The notes: generated by a model from the sequence alone, not told the origin. DNA of 64,000 bases from Chloroflexi bacterium TSY (GCA_019217005.1 JAHBNG010000076.1:5867-69866); one strand, 5' to 3'; shown: positions 48,064-58,952, counted from the first letter of the stretch. Made by a program: numbers and translations.

Positions 48064-49824
48064 TTAGCCTTGGACTTCTTCTCCGACTTCTCCTACCGAC
48101 GCAAGCATTGCCCGGCGAAACTTCAAGATCGAGATCATCTCGTAGACCGAGGCGCGCCAGAGCGAATCGTCACAGACATGTGGCTGCAAGCGGCAGATGA
48201 CCTCGTCTGTCAAGCCAATTGGGCATGAACGGGCAAATTGTTTTGTCTGAGTACGCACAATCGAATCGGGCGTTTTCGGGCGCTCCTCTTCTTTCATGCG
48301 GTGATAGATTTCGAGGTGCTGTGCAAAACGACGCAACCAGATCTTCGCCACTTCCTCTGGCCACGCCTTCGACCAGCGCCGGAGCAGCTTGACCAGCAGC
48401 GTATTCTTGCGGAGAAGAAGGCAAAAGGCTGAGGATCGGGCATTCCCTGCTTGCTCTTCTATCCCCGCCTTTTCTTCCTTTGCCTCAGCCTTAGCCTCTA
48501 CTTCTTCCACTGCCTCAATTAACTCAGCCGCCGTCAATAGATCGATCAATTTGAGCGTGAGATCGGAGTACGCATCGCCTTGGAGCAGCGCGCGCGCCCA
48601 CTCCGAGTTGTTTTGGCGCTCGGCTGCGGTTGCAAAGGCACGGATCAAGGTGCGTGGCCAGCGACTTTTCTGAATGGCGGCGACGATGTCCTGGGGAGCA
48701 GCAGACCAAGAATCGGCCCAGTGGCGAAGCGGAATCGCTCCGATCATGTCGACCATCTGATTGCCGCGGATACGCGAGATGTCCTTGCCTTTGCGCATCA
48801 TCACCCCATCCCGCACCATCTGAGCTGAGATCTCTTTGGGAAACGAGACAGTTAGCAGCACTTCTTCATTGGGCGTCCAACCCAACAGACCGGCACAACT
48901 TTTCGCCATGCGCTGACACAGACGCGACTGAGGCAGACTCGCCAAGACCTGTGCTGCATGTCTACGGGTCGTATGATGTCGATCATCTAATGCTGCTTCC
49001 AAGAATGGTTCATCCTCCATGGAAAGTCCCGTCGCCAAGGTGCGCACAAACCAGGCTCGGCTGTTGGGTGGTTCGGACTTCCACGTACTTTCCAGCAGTT
49101 GCCGCCCAATGGCTGGATCGTGTCGTCGGGCTTGCTGCAAGAGTGCTTGTCGCGTAGAAGTCGATCCTTGTGGCCATTGTTCGGTCAATGAATCCCAACT
49201 CAACCCATTGGCGGTTGCATAATGCCAAGCCGAATTCTGACCTGCCAACCAACGTCCAGTCTCTCCGATGACGGGTAGGATGAATGGGCGAAGCGAAGGT
49301 GTTTTGGCACCACGGTCAAGCAAACTCGCTAGATACTCATCCTGTACCCAACGCCCCGCTCGTGCTAGAGCAATGAAATATTCGCGGAGGAGATTTTGAT
49401 AGCGATTGTCGAGCATAGCCGTCAGATAGTAACCCGACTTAGATGAAGGGGAAGACCATCTAGCATCCTCACCTTCGTTTTCCCTGGATGGGACGTTGGT
49501 GATGTCAGAATGAAAAGTTCTCACTCCGTCGGCAGGATCAAGCATACGCTGCGGTAGCTGCCCCACCTGCTCATAGAGACCAATCGCCCCTGCCATGCCC
49601 AAGAGCATAAAAGCCCGTTGGCGTTCGTCTCGCTCAGGTCCATCTTGCGGTTGTCGATCGTCTTGTTGCATGGATGGCATCAATGAGCGGAACGGTGAAT
49701 CATCTGGCAGTTGGGGGAGCTGGCTCCGTTCAGTTCCCAACAATGCGGCTTCGACTAAGTGATCCAGTTGGGTTCTATCTACCAGTTGGGTTCTATCTAA
49801 TTGAAGTCTGTTGCCCAGGTCCAT
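48064..49824 (-). CDS. DUF5691 family protein of the MoxR operon
   Basis: 586 residues from the ATG at 49824, one base after the SWIM stop; the alternative upstream start overlaps SWIM. LDHLVEAALLGTERSQLPQL marks the family's N-terminus. The rest is helical, HEAT-like, with WFVRTLATGLSMEDEPFLEA, TRRHAAQVLASLPQSRLCQR, then a Lys/Glu-rich insert and the end FRRAMLASVGEVGEEVQG. A short 18 bp duplication (two CAGTTGGGTTCTATCTA) encodes QLVDRTQLD near the start. DUF5691 is known only from these clusters; role unknown. Confidence 0.88.
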   Translation of the reverse strand: MDLGNRLQLDRTQLVDRTQLDHLVEAALLGTERSQLPQLPDDSPFRSLMPSMQQDDRQPQDGPERDERQRAFMLLGMAGAIGLYEQVGQLPQRMLDPADGVRTFHSDITNVPSRENEGEDARWSSPSSKSGYYLTAMLDNRYQNLLREYFIALARAGRWVQDEYLASLLDRGAKTPSLRPFILPVIGETGRWLAGQNSAWHYATANGLSWDSLTEQWPQGSTSTRQALLQQARRHDPAIGRQLLESTWKSEPPNSRAWFVRTLATGLSMEDEPFLEAALDDRHHTTRRHAAQVLASLPQSRLCQRMAKSCAGLLGWTPNEEVLLTVSFPKEISAQMVRDGVMMRKGKDISRIRGNQMVDMIGAIPLRHWADSWSAAPQDIVAAIQKSRWPRTLIRAFATAAERQNNSEWARALLQGDAYSDLTLKLIDLLTAAELIEAVEEVEAKAEAKEEKAGIEEQAGNARSSAFCLLLRKNTLLVKLLRRWSKAWPEEVAKIWLRRFAQHLEIYHRMKEEERPKTPDSIVRTQTKQFARSCPIGLTDEVICRLQPHVCDDSLWRASVYEMISILKFRRAMLASVGEVGEEVQG

Positions 49825-49825
49825 G

Positions 49826-51334
49826 TTACTTGATACCCTGCAGCACCTGTAGCTCAATAAAACGTGTCTTGTTCCAAACAGTGAGGGGGACAAGATGTTG
49901 CCCATTCCACTCACCAAACAACGAGAGATTGTCTTGATACCCAAGCGCCGCGATTTGCCACCCATGATCATACTTCTCGGGCAGCGGAAGCAAAAATCCA
50001 GCTCGATCCTGGATCGACCAGTTCACTTGACCTGGCTTTATGTTGTCTCGCCGTGCAGTGACACTCGACAAGGCAACGGGGTAAGCCCTAAGCCATGGGT
50101 TCAATGCGATGCTCTCAGCGTATTGGCGCATGACAGCGTCGATGGATGGATTTCCGATCAAGCTCATCTGACATGCGCGCTCGTCCGCGGTTGAGGATGA
50201 AGACATACATCGGTCATCGAAGCGATTGTCAAGCAGTGGCTGGGCGTGGAGAATGTTGTGCAAAGTCAATAATTGCGCTCGAAAAGGTGTCTTGCTGGGA
50301 TAAAAATTGAGCGTTACGTCAAGAACTGAGCCACCGAGCAATCGTACATCAAAATCCTCTCGACGATAGAGAATGTGTGACAGCAGCGCAAAACGATTGC
50401 AGGTGTTTCCCCAAAGCCAGATAAGTTGTCGTTTACGCTTGCCAACCCTCTCATCATGACGCCCCACAACATACCAGCAATCGCGCACGGTCTGTTCCGC
50501 GTCCTTTGCCTCTTGTTGCGGCTCAGGCTCTTGATCGAATGTCCAATTGACCCTTGGAAGCCATCCAGTTGCAGCCCGCAGATCGGCCTGCTCCTCAACG
50601 GAAAAAGAATCAAAGCGCTCGAATCCCTGAATCAAAAGATAGAGCCGCCCAATGATGAACAATATCTCTTGAGGCCAAGTTGGCCCTTTGCCGACAATTG
50701 TCGCGAGTCGTTGGACATCATAGGCCACTTCGGTTGCATGAGCATCGATCAGCCGGTCCGCCATCTGACTCCAATAGGTTTGCGGCCTATCGCGTGCTGC
50801 GCCCAATCCTGTCTGCACCAAATCATGGAGCCAAAGCTTAAGTTCTTGTAGTCCAGAATGAATGTCGGCCTGCCGTTTCTCTAGGAAAGTAAGTTGCTTG
50901 GCTGTTCGTGTGTCCTGATTCGCTCGCGCATTTTCTGCTACAGTCGATAGTTCTCCCGAAGGACTATCGGGCCATACATGAAGCCAGTCGGGAGCTTGTT
51001 GTTGCGCAAATGCATCGCTTTCCAGCGTAAAGAGTAGAAGCAACGCCAATGTATGCGTACAAGGATAGGTGCGGGTTGTACAGGTACAGTGTAGAGCCAG
51101 GTGGGAGAGTCGGATTGAGACGCGTGCAGGAGGCTTATTTTTGAGAGGGAATTCACCCCACACTGCCTCCTGGTTGTGGGCCAAAGTCGTCCATTTTTCG
51201 ACGCTCGCCAAAGAGCGGCTCGAGCGTATATGGACCTGGTTGGGCGCCAGGCCCAGAATCTGTTCGGTTGTATACAAAAGTGGTATTGGACCTTTCGAGC
51301 GTTGTTTTGGATTGTTTGTTGAATGAGCCAGCAT
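49826..51334 (-). CDS. SWIM zinc-finger protein of the MoxR operon
   Basis: 502 residues, ATG at 51334. The SWIM zinc finger is visible as LHCTCTTRTYPCTHTLALLL (CxCx..CxH, about residues 82-93). A helical middle region and a C-terminal beta-rich part (WSIQDRAGFLLPLPEKYDHG, ALGYQDNLSLFGEWNGQHLV) follow. SWIM domains bind DNA, RNA or protein. It is the first gene of the operon, so the promoter should lie upstream of 51334; no clear box was identified. The stop touches the DUF5691 start. Confidence 0.9.
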   Translation of the reverse strand: MLAHSTNNPKQRSKGPIPLLYTTEQILGLAPNQVHIRSSRSLASVEKWTTLAHNQEAVWGEFPLKNKPPARVSIRLSHLALHCTCTTRTYPCTHTLALLLLFTLESDAFAQQQAPDWLHVWPDSPSGELSTVAENARANQDTRTAKQLTFLEKRQADIHSGLQELKLWLHDLVQTGLGAARDRPQTYWSQMADRLIDAHATEVAYDVQRLATIVGKGPTWPQEILFIIGRLYLLIQGFERFDSFSVEEQADLRAATGWLPRVNWTFDQEPEPQQEAKDAEQTVRDCWYVVGRHDERVGKRKRQLIWLWGNTCNRFALLSHILYRREDFDVRLLGGSVLDVTLNFYPSKTPFRAQLLTLHNILHAQPLLDNRFDDRCMSSSSTADERACQMSLIGNPSIDAVMRQYAESIALNPWLRAYPVALSSVTARRDNIKPGQVNWSIQDRAGFLLPLPEKYDHGWQIAALGYQDNLSLFGEWNGQHLVPLTVWNKTRFIELQVLQGIK

Positions 51335-51503
51335 ACTGGGGAGGCTCTAAGGGATCATACGTGGAGTAGAGAAGAAAGTTTCACACACTTTGGCCCTTTC
51401 GGTCCAACCCGCCTGCTAAGCCTAGCCGCCTTCACAACAGCAATGGCCTGTGGCAACTCCATAGCCACATCATTCTCAGAAATATGCGCGACAGTACCCG
51501 GTT

Positions 51504-51773
51504 CTAGTGACTGTTCGACAGGAATACACCCAGCACAACAAACCACTCCCACGCTAACAAATATCGATCGACATACCGCCAGAAGATCCACCCCAACACA
51601 CACTCCACAAAGACCAACCCAACCATGATCCCCCGATACATCCCAACAACCCGCCGCAAATCCCCATAAAGCGTCGGGGGATGCTGCATCACCGTTTTTA
51701 CATAATCCCCAGCAACATTCACCTGCTCCCGCACCTGCTGCCACCGCTGGTCAAAGCTACCCCGCTCACTCAT
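51504..51773 (-). CDS. Small membrane protein following the STAND gene
   Basis: 89 residues: an amphipathic N-terminus (SFDQRWQQVREQVNVAGDYV) and two hydrophobic stretches (IMVGLVFVECVLGWIFW, LLAWEWFVVLGVFL). No family recognised. It lies 87 bp downstream of the NB-ARC repeat gene and upstream of the SWIM gene on the same strand, so it is a candidate partner of either, for example a membrane effector (inference). Base composition is similar to the STAND gene. Confidence 0.5.
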   Translation of the reverse strand: MSERGSFDQRWQQVREQVNVAGDYVKTVMQHPPTLYGDLRRVVGMYRGIMVGLVFVECVLGWIFWRYVDRYLLAWEWFVVLGVFLSNSH

Positions 51774-53214
51774 CTACCCACCACCTCGTCTCCAATCCAC
51801 TATCTAATCCATTGCCCCGTCCGCTCAATCCGCCCCCAAATCCGCTATCTAATCCGCTACCTACAACCACTCCCACTCCTCACAAACCTCATGCACAACA
51901 TCCCCAACCGCAACCAAAACCTCTTCCGGCAACCGCCGCAACCAAACCATCCCATCCCCAGCCAAATAATCCAGCAACGCCGCCCGCTTTGACGTCCACA
52001 TCTTCTGCTCAATATGTAAAATAATGACCAAACAAATCTCTCGAAAAATTGGACTAGCATTCTTCACGTGAGGAACATACTGACTCAAAACGTCCACCCG
52101 TTCAATCTGATCCTCAATCCGAAAAGCCGCCCTCAACCCAAACCGCAACAGCACCGCCCGATCAAACGCATTTCCCAGAGGCAAAAGCCACGCAGCCGCC
52201 TCCGCCTGTTTCTTGGGATCATCCAACTCTTTCATCAAGTCCCTGGCCTCACCAAAGAGGCGCACCCGATCTCCCCACGCAGCCAGCTGCGCAAGCATCA
52301 TAATACGACTAAACGGATCCTCGATATGACGTGATGCCGACAGCGCCCGCTGATACACCCTCGCACGTTGACTCTCCGCCACACTTGGCAAAACAGCCGT
52401 CAACGCCCGCGCATGTACTTCCACTACTTCTACATCTTCAAACTTTGATGCATCATTGATGATAAGCATTTGTCCCAACGCAAAGGGCCTTCGATTCTCT
52501 TTGAGCTGAGGGAGAAGGGCCGCCAATAACTCGATTCGATCTGTAACATTTACAACAGCAACCGCCGATGACAGGGCGATATCCAGTAATTCATCCCGTG
52601 CCGCTTCATCGATATCAAGATCCAACTGAATCAAAAGCGTCGCACGCTCCTGAACATCTTCGATGGCTCGAACTGTGTCCATAAGCTGCGCTAAAACAGG
52701 AAGTTGTTCAATAGGCTTCAGACTCTGAAGCAAACGCACCAGTGCAGCCGATCGTGTAGGTTTGTCAGCAATATCCCCCACCATCTCAATGGCCCTGGAT
52801 CGCAACTGAATGCGTATTTCTTGGTCATCGCAAAAGCTAAACCCCAATTGCACAATTTCAAGATCAGTCCAAGGTTCTATTCCATCTAGCTCTCCCTTCA
52901 GTCGTTCCAGTAGTTGTCTCCGAATTGGTGATTTTAATTGCTCAATAATTTCAGGATAGATCCGAACCCGCTGCAATCGATCTTCAATCGCAACGGCAGA
53001 GTCAAGCTGCTGTCGAATTGTCATATCCGTTGGTTCTGTGGATATCATCTCTGTTATGATGCGTCGATTCAATTGATCTGAGATATAAGGCAAGACTTCG
53101 GCTAAGGCCTGGTACCCCTTCGCATCAAGTAACGGCAGTATCATTTCGATCAGCGTACCGCGCAGCCATTCGTTTGATATATTCATCAGTAGATAGCAGT
53201 AACTCGTGTCAGGC

Positions 53215-54800
53215 AAGTCAGGTATGAGTTCACTCAAGACCCGTATGCACCTCTCCTCATCCTGGATAGCCACTACCGCAACCAATGCCTTATTTTGAGC
53301 GTCTTCACTGCTCACGTGACGAATGAGATCTCTCAAGACACGTATGCACCGCTCTTCATCCTGGATAGCCACTGCTGCAGCTAGCGCTTCTTTCAACGCT
53401 TCTACTTTTCGTTCGCCGCTCTCAAGTAAGGAATGAGATCTCTCAAGACATCGGCACGCCTCCATTCATCCTGGACAGCCACTGTCACAGCAACCGCTTC
53501 TCTCAGTGCTTCTATTTGCTCGTCTCCGCTTAGGTGAGGAATGAGATCTCTCAAGACATCGGCACGCCTCCACTCACTCTGGATAGTTATTGCTACAGCC
53601 AGCGCTTCTTTCAGGGCTTCCGCTTGCCACTCCCCGCTCAGATGGGAAGCAAGAATTCTAAAGACGTCCGCACGCCTCCCTTCATCCTGGATAGCCTTTG
53701 CCGCAGGCAGCGCTTCTTGCAACGCTTTTGCCCGTCGTTTCCCACTCAGGTGAGGAATGAGATCTCTCAAGACATCGGCACGCCTCCCTTCATCCTGGAT
53801 AGCCACTGCCGCAGCCAACGCTTCTTTCAACGCTTTTGCATGTCGTTTCCCGCTCAGGTGAGGAACGAGATCTCTCAAGACATCGGCACGCCTCCATTCA
53901 TCCTGGATAGCTACTGCCGCAGTCAGCGCTTCTTTCAACGCCTTTGCATGTCGTTTCCCGCTCAGATGGGGAATGAGATCTCTTAAGGCACGTGCACGCC
54001 TCCATTCATCCTGGATAGCCATTGCTGCAGCCAGCGCATCTTTCAGCACTTCTACTCGTCGTTTCCCGCTTAGGTGAGGAATAAGATCTCTCAAGACGTC
54101 CGCACATCTCCATTCATCCTGGATAGCCTCCGCCGCAGCCAGCACTTCAAGTTGAACATCTTCACCAGTCAGGTGAGGAATAAGATCTCTCAAGACACGC
54201 TCACGCCTCCATTCATCCTGGATAGCCATTGCTGCAGCCAGCGCTTCTCTCACCGCTTCTACTCGTCGTTCTCCAGTCAGGTGAGGAATAAGGTCTCTCA
54301 AGACACGCTCACGCCTCCATTCATCCTGGATAGCCATTGCTGCAGCCAGCGCTTCTCTCACCGCTTCTACTTGTCGTTCTCCACTTAGATAGGGAATGAG
54401 GTCTCTCAGGACATCCGTACGCCTCCATTCATCCTGGATAGCCATTGCCGCAGCCAGGGCTTCATTTAACGCTGCTACTTGTCTTTTGCGGCTCAGGTAG
54501 GGAATGAGATCTCTCAGGATATGCACATACCGCTCTTCATCTTGGATGGCCACTGCCGCAGCTAGCGCTTCTTTCAACGCTTCAACTTGTCGTTTCCCAC
54601 TCAGGTAGGGAATGAGATCTCTCAGGATATGCACAAGCCTCTCTTCGTCTTGGATAGCCACTGGCGTAGCCAGTATTTCTCTGAGCACTTTTGCTTGCTG
54701 TGTGCCGATCAGGTGGGGAATGAGGGCACTCAAGACGTCTGTGCGTCTTCCTTCATCCTGGAGTACTATCGCCGTACTCAATGCCTCCCTAATGACTTGA
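53215..54800 (-). repeat. Fifteen 108 bp (36-codon) helical repeats
   Basis: Unit pattern KEALAAAVAIQDEWRRADVL, then RDLIPHLSGKRRVEAL, with 36-codon spacing (two units are slightly longer or shorter). HEAT/TPR-like hairpins by helix pattern. Many units are almost identical at DNA level, so recent duplication or gene conversion is likely. They probably form the sensor arch of the STAND protein. Confidence 0.92.
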
Positions 54801-55847
54801 TCACAGTGATTCGACTTTGTTACGTCGGTGATCAGCTTGAGGGAAGCCCTGTAACGCCGCAAAACAGATTCACTTCCTTGCATCCACTCCATCTGAAAAT
54901 CATTCATGATCTGAATCACTTGACCAACGACAGAAGTTTGCACTTCTTCGGTCAGATACTCATAGAGCGCCATAAGCGAACGAAACCGTGCGTCAGGCGA
55001 CACAATCGACTCAGCAGCTTGAAACGATTGCTGAAGAATATGCTGGTGTTCAATCGTTGAGAGTTGGCCGCTAGCCACCAATGCACACCCCAATTGCGCC
55101 TTATGCGCCGGATCCGGCGATTGCTCAAAAACACTAACCGCCCGCGCAACCGGCCAAATCCCCTTCTCCACAGCATACCCAACCAAAGACGGTCCATAGT
55201 TGACAGCCAGTGAGCTAATCGATGTCCGAACCAGCGCCATCCGAAGGTAAATTAGCAGGAAATCGATGCTCGATTCTTCCGTCTGCTTACGAAATGAAGT
55301 TTGATGATGCAACTCCCAAGCTACCTCAAGATCAGCCAAATACCCATCATATCGATACCCAGACCCAACCACACGCACATGCAACCAATCATGGTTGGCA
55401 AAGAGATCAATTAACTCCTGACCAGCCTGCAGCTCCTCCCTTGCACACGCGCCCAAGTGATAAACCAAATGCTCATACAAATACCCATCATTTGGCGCGC
55501 TAGACCAACGATCTTTTGCCCGAGTTTGGCGATACGCATCCAAAATAGCCCGGTGACCAGCATCCCAACCATCCGCACCAAGCTCCGAACGCATAAAATC
55601 ACGAACGAGATCATGAAACGTAGCCGACAGAGCCTCCCCAGCATCATCCAGCTGGAGCAACGCCCGATCCCCAAGATAGTGGAGTAAATCGGCACTCTCA
55701 TTCTCACCATAGTCGGCCAACGCCGACCACAATCGAGCGATAGCCACCAGCGGCGTGGCCTCATCCTCCTTAAAAATCGAGAGCGAAACAAAAAGCCGCC
55801 GCTCTTCATCCTTCAGGTCGGCAAGACTCAATTCAAAAGTCGTTTAA

Positions 55848-57347
55848 CTTTACTTTCTGGTAAAAGAAAAGAGATGAGGTGAGAAATGTGACAAAAAGCG
55901 GTTAGCAGTTCATCCAAAAGGTAGAGAACCCAAAAAGGAGGAAGGAATGCTAACCGCGCCAGAAATAACTATAGCAGTACTGATGAATGTATTGCAAGTA
56001 ACGCCGATGGGAACAAACGTAAATGTAATGCGTCTGATGTGGGCAATGCTGAATGGGTCGTTTCTGAAAAGTCGAGGAGCAATCCATAGCGCATTGAAAG
56101 AAAGCGGGTTTGAAGATGAGGAGCTCCGGCGAAGCTGGTGGAGCTTTCGATATGGATCATGGGATATCACAAGTCTGCTGGGGTCGTGGCAAGAAGAAGT
56201 GGAAAGGGGAATGGGAGGCAAAAAAGTTAGAAGGGTACCGAGTGAAAAGCATAGATATCACAGGGTTCTGGCGACCGAAGCTGCAAGGGAAAGTGAACCG
56301 ACTCTATAACTCAACGGCTCGTCGGGCATTGCCCGCGCTCATCTTTGGAGTGATGATAAGCTCGGGGGAGATAGGCGGGAAGCGAGTGCCACTGCTCAAG
56401 GCAATCATGAGATGCACGGTTGGAACAAAGGAAAGTGAGTTTCGGAAAAAGCTGCTGACAGAGACGAAGAAATCACTGGAGTCAGACGAAGTGGCGGTGG
56501 TCGATGCCGGGTTTACAATCAGAGAAATGCTAGAAAGCGGCATCGACCGATTTGTCCTGCGGGAAGCCATTAACTGCACAGTGCGCCGCAATGAGTTCCC
56601 CAAACGCAAAGAAAAAAGGCAGACCACCTGAATATGGTGATATTGTGCGTCCGCTCTCTCGCAGCTATAAGGGAAAGCGACTCGAGGCTACAACTCCGGA
56701 CTCGTCTGGTCGCTTTCTCTATAGTGGTCGCCTGATTTGCTATCAAGCATGGCACAATCTCGTCCCCAGAACAACCAAGGTGGATACAGCCAACCGTACC
56801 TACTCGATTTACGTCATTCAGGATCCGGCCTACAACACACCTTTGGTTTTGGCGACCGTTATGACTTTGCAGCCTGAAACCATTTATCTTGTCTACCTGG
56901 AACGCTGGCCTGTTGAACATCCCCCCTTGGCTTCCAAGCAGATGATTGGCTTACATCGTCAATTTGTTCATGCCGATGAGGCTTGTTTCCGCTTACCTGA
57001 ACTGGGGCTGCTGGCTGGCAATCTTCTTTCCCATTTAGCCGCTTCTCTTCCTCCCATACCGACTGGCTACTGGGATCGAGAGCCTCAATCCACTCCCGGC
57101 AGGCTGCGCCGTGTTCTCTCGAGTGCTCTTTTTCCAACTCCTGACCAACTCGACCCTGACTTTCGGAAAAAGGCCTCGGTTTCACACCATTTCCCTAAAG
57201 GCGTTCTCGCTCATCGCCGCCTCAATGCCGCTGCTTAAACTAGCCGAGCACTATTTTTACATTTTATCCCGTTTTTTCAGGGTGGATTCTTTTTTCCGCC
57301 CCTTTCGGTTTGCCCTTTGTCACTCAAGCCTTTACCAGAAAGTAAAG
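55848..57347 (+). mobile_element. IS4-superfamily insertion sequence, copy 4 (defective)
   Basis: 1500 bp with 17 bp TIRs at 55848-55864 and 57331-57347. Inserted in the NB-ARC gene between the codons for DDLE and TTFE. On the minus strand, AAAC occurs at both edges, consistent with a short 4-5 bp target duplication. Confidence 0.95.
55947..57238 (+). pseudogene. IS4-superfamily transposase with 5 bp deletion and extra A (copy 4)
   Basis: Carries the same AGTGG loss as copy 3 (near 56205) and in addition one extra A in a run near 56616 (RKEKRQTT end of the frame at 56631). The second break falls between the second and third acidic positions. Shares TGCTGACAGAGAC with copy 2 where copies 1 and 3 have TGCTGAAAGAGAC, so it is closer to copy 2 at that site. 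Confidence 0.92.
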
Positions 57348-58299
57348 TTTCCAGGTCATCGTGTAACTCTTTGGGACGACGCTTACGCAACTTTTGTGTA
57401 TCAAATGACACCAACCATTCATCAGGCGAACGGCGACGCAACTGCTCTCCCGCCAGCTTAATGGCCAAAGGCAGACGCCCCAAGCGCGTGACGATCTCCT
57501 CCTGCCGTGGACGTTCGATAGCCCGTATAGAATCTCCAGACCATTCAATCAATAACTCAATCGCCTGGTCCATCGACATAACCGGCACAGGCAAAACCTT
57601 GGCGCCCACCTCAGTCGCAATCTCAGCATTACGCGTCGTAAAGAGCACGCGGCAACCCGGCACATCAACCAGAAAACACGCCAACTGCTCCCTCTCCCAA
57701 ACGTCATCAACAATCAGAAGGCACTGTCGATTCGCCAAGCTATCAGCCAGGACATTCGTCAACTCCTCCGGCGTCAGCACTGTTTGCGGCACAGCCCCAC
57801 CCAAAACTCGCACCCACTCCCGCAGACGAGCCACCAAATCAGGACGCTGCCCCAGCGTCGCCCACAAGATTCCATCTGGAAACGCTGCCTGAACCGCCCC
57901 ATCATCACAAAGCGTCCGCGCCACCACCGTCTTCCCAATGCCGCCCATCCCAAAAAGAGCACCCGCCTGCAAAATGCTAGACGTCATAGCAACGTTTCCA
58001 TCACTCCTCAACAACAGATCCCGAATCTCCTCAAGCAGCTCATCCCGCACCACATAATTTGGCGGTAGCCGCACATGTCGATAAAAGTCGCACCGCCCAC
58101 GACCGCGCCCATCACCAAACGACCCCAAGCCAGCGAATTCCGCCCCATGCAGATGGACATGCTGATCGCCGCCAACAAAATCACCACCCTGAGTCTCAAC
58201 ACGACCCGTATTGAACACTCCACCACCAGTATCCACATCCCCACCGATATTCGTCTGCTGGCTCTCATCTTTCTCAGGAATATTTTCCATCATCGACAT

Positions 58300-58952
58300 C
58301 TCAAGAATTACAGAATTTACCTAAACATGTCATTCATTCGACAGACCATTCATCCAAAGAACCAAGAATACCCCACACACCAACCACCAGCTACCAACCA
58401 CCAGCTACCAACTACCAGCTCCACACAGTCCCACTGCTGCGGCCTCAGCAGTCGGGTCAGCGCGTGTGCTGACCCGATTCTCATCTCACACAATCACGTG
58501 TCAACAAAAGTCCATCTCGCAAGTATACAATCACACACCTCAAACCACAAGAGCCACCAAAACCACCCCAAACCGAAACAAAAAATGCATCGCCCACCGA
58601 CCCAAACACCTGCAGCCAGCCGAGCAATGCACCCCCAAAATATAACAAACCATGTTCCAGTTAGCAATAACCAAAACATTGTCACATTATGTCAATACGA
58701 AAATATATCCTCTTCCCTCTAATCTAGAGTCGTTTCAATCAATCCCGTCTGTTTCACCCCACCACGCAAACGCTTACCTCTCACTCTACTCCTCATTATT
58801 CCTTGTGACTACTCCTCGTGAATACTCCCTTGGGCTGACGACGTAGCCGCTTCCAAGGGTTATCATAAACATATATCGACTCAATTTCATTATCCCGTTT
58901 GTTGCAAAAACATCGACTACCTGTCTCATTTGGATTAGAAAAGGAAAAAATC
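58300..58952. other. Intergenic region with tandem repeats and hairpin
   Basis: At 58381-58421 ACCACCAGCTACCAACCACC-type heptamer repeats occur, the reverse orientation of those at 35021. At 58452-58477 TCGGGTCAGC pairs with GCTGACCCGA across a 6 nt loop, a strong hairpin between the divergent STAND and membrane-protein genes. The rest is AC-rich without a gene; the plus-strand frame at 58075-58722 is a compositional shadow. Confidence 0.6.

Larger units (their letters stand above)
51861..58299 (-). pseudogene. Giant NB-ARC STAND NTPase with about fifteen 36-residue repeats, split by IS copy 4
   Basis: The N-terminal part (58299-57348) shows a Gly-rich leader (TGGGVFNTGRVETQGGDFVG), P-loop GMGGIGKTVVARTL, kinase-2 LLIVDDVW, RVLFTTRN and GRLPLAIKLAGEQL (GLPL). 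It ends DDLE at the IS. The other flank continues TTFELSLADLKDEERRLFVS, so joining gives an unbroken winged-helix region. The C-terminal part has fifteen 36-residue helical repeats, then further helical sequence to VCEEWEWL. At 53410 a 2 bp duplication (GAGA for GA) shifts the frame. Total about 1640 residues. STAND NTPases sense a ligand through repeats and switch on an effector. Both lesions inactivate it. Confidence 0.88.

Noticed and set aside
48630..49157. 175-codon plus-strand frame within DUF5691
   Set aside because: Fully antisense to a well supported gene and without motifs.
58075..58722. 215-codon plus-strand frame upstream of the membrane protein
   Set aside because: Overlaps the STAND N-terminus and runs through AC-rich repeat DNA; His/Pro/Thr-rich composition without features.
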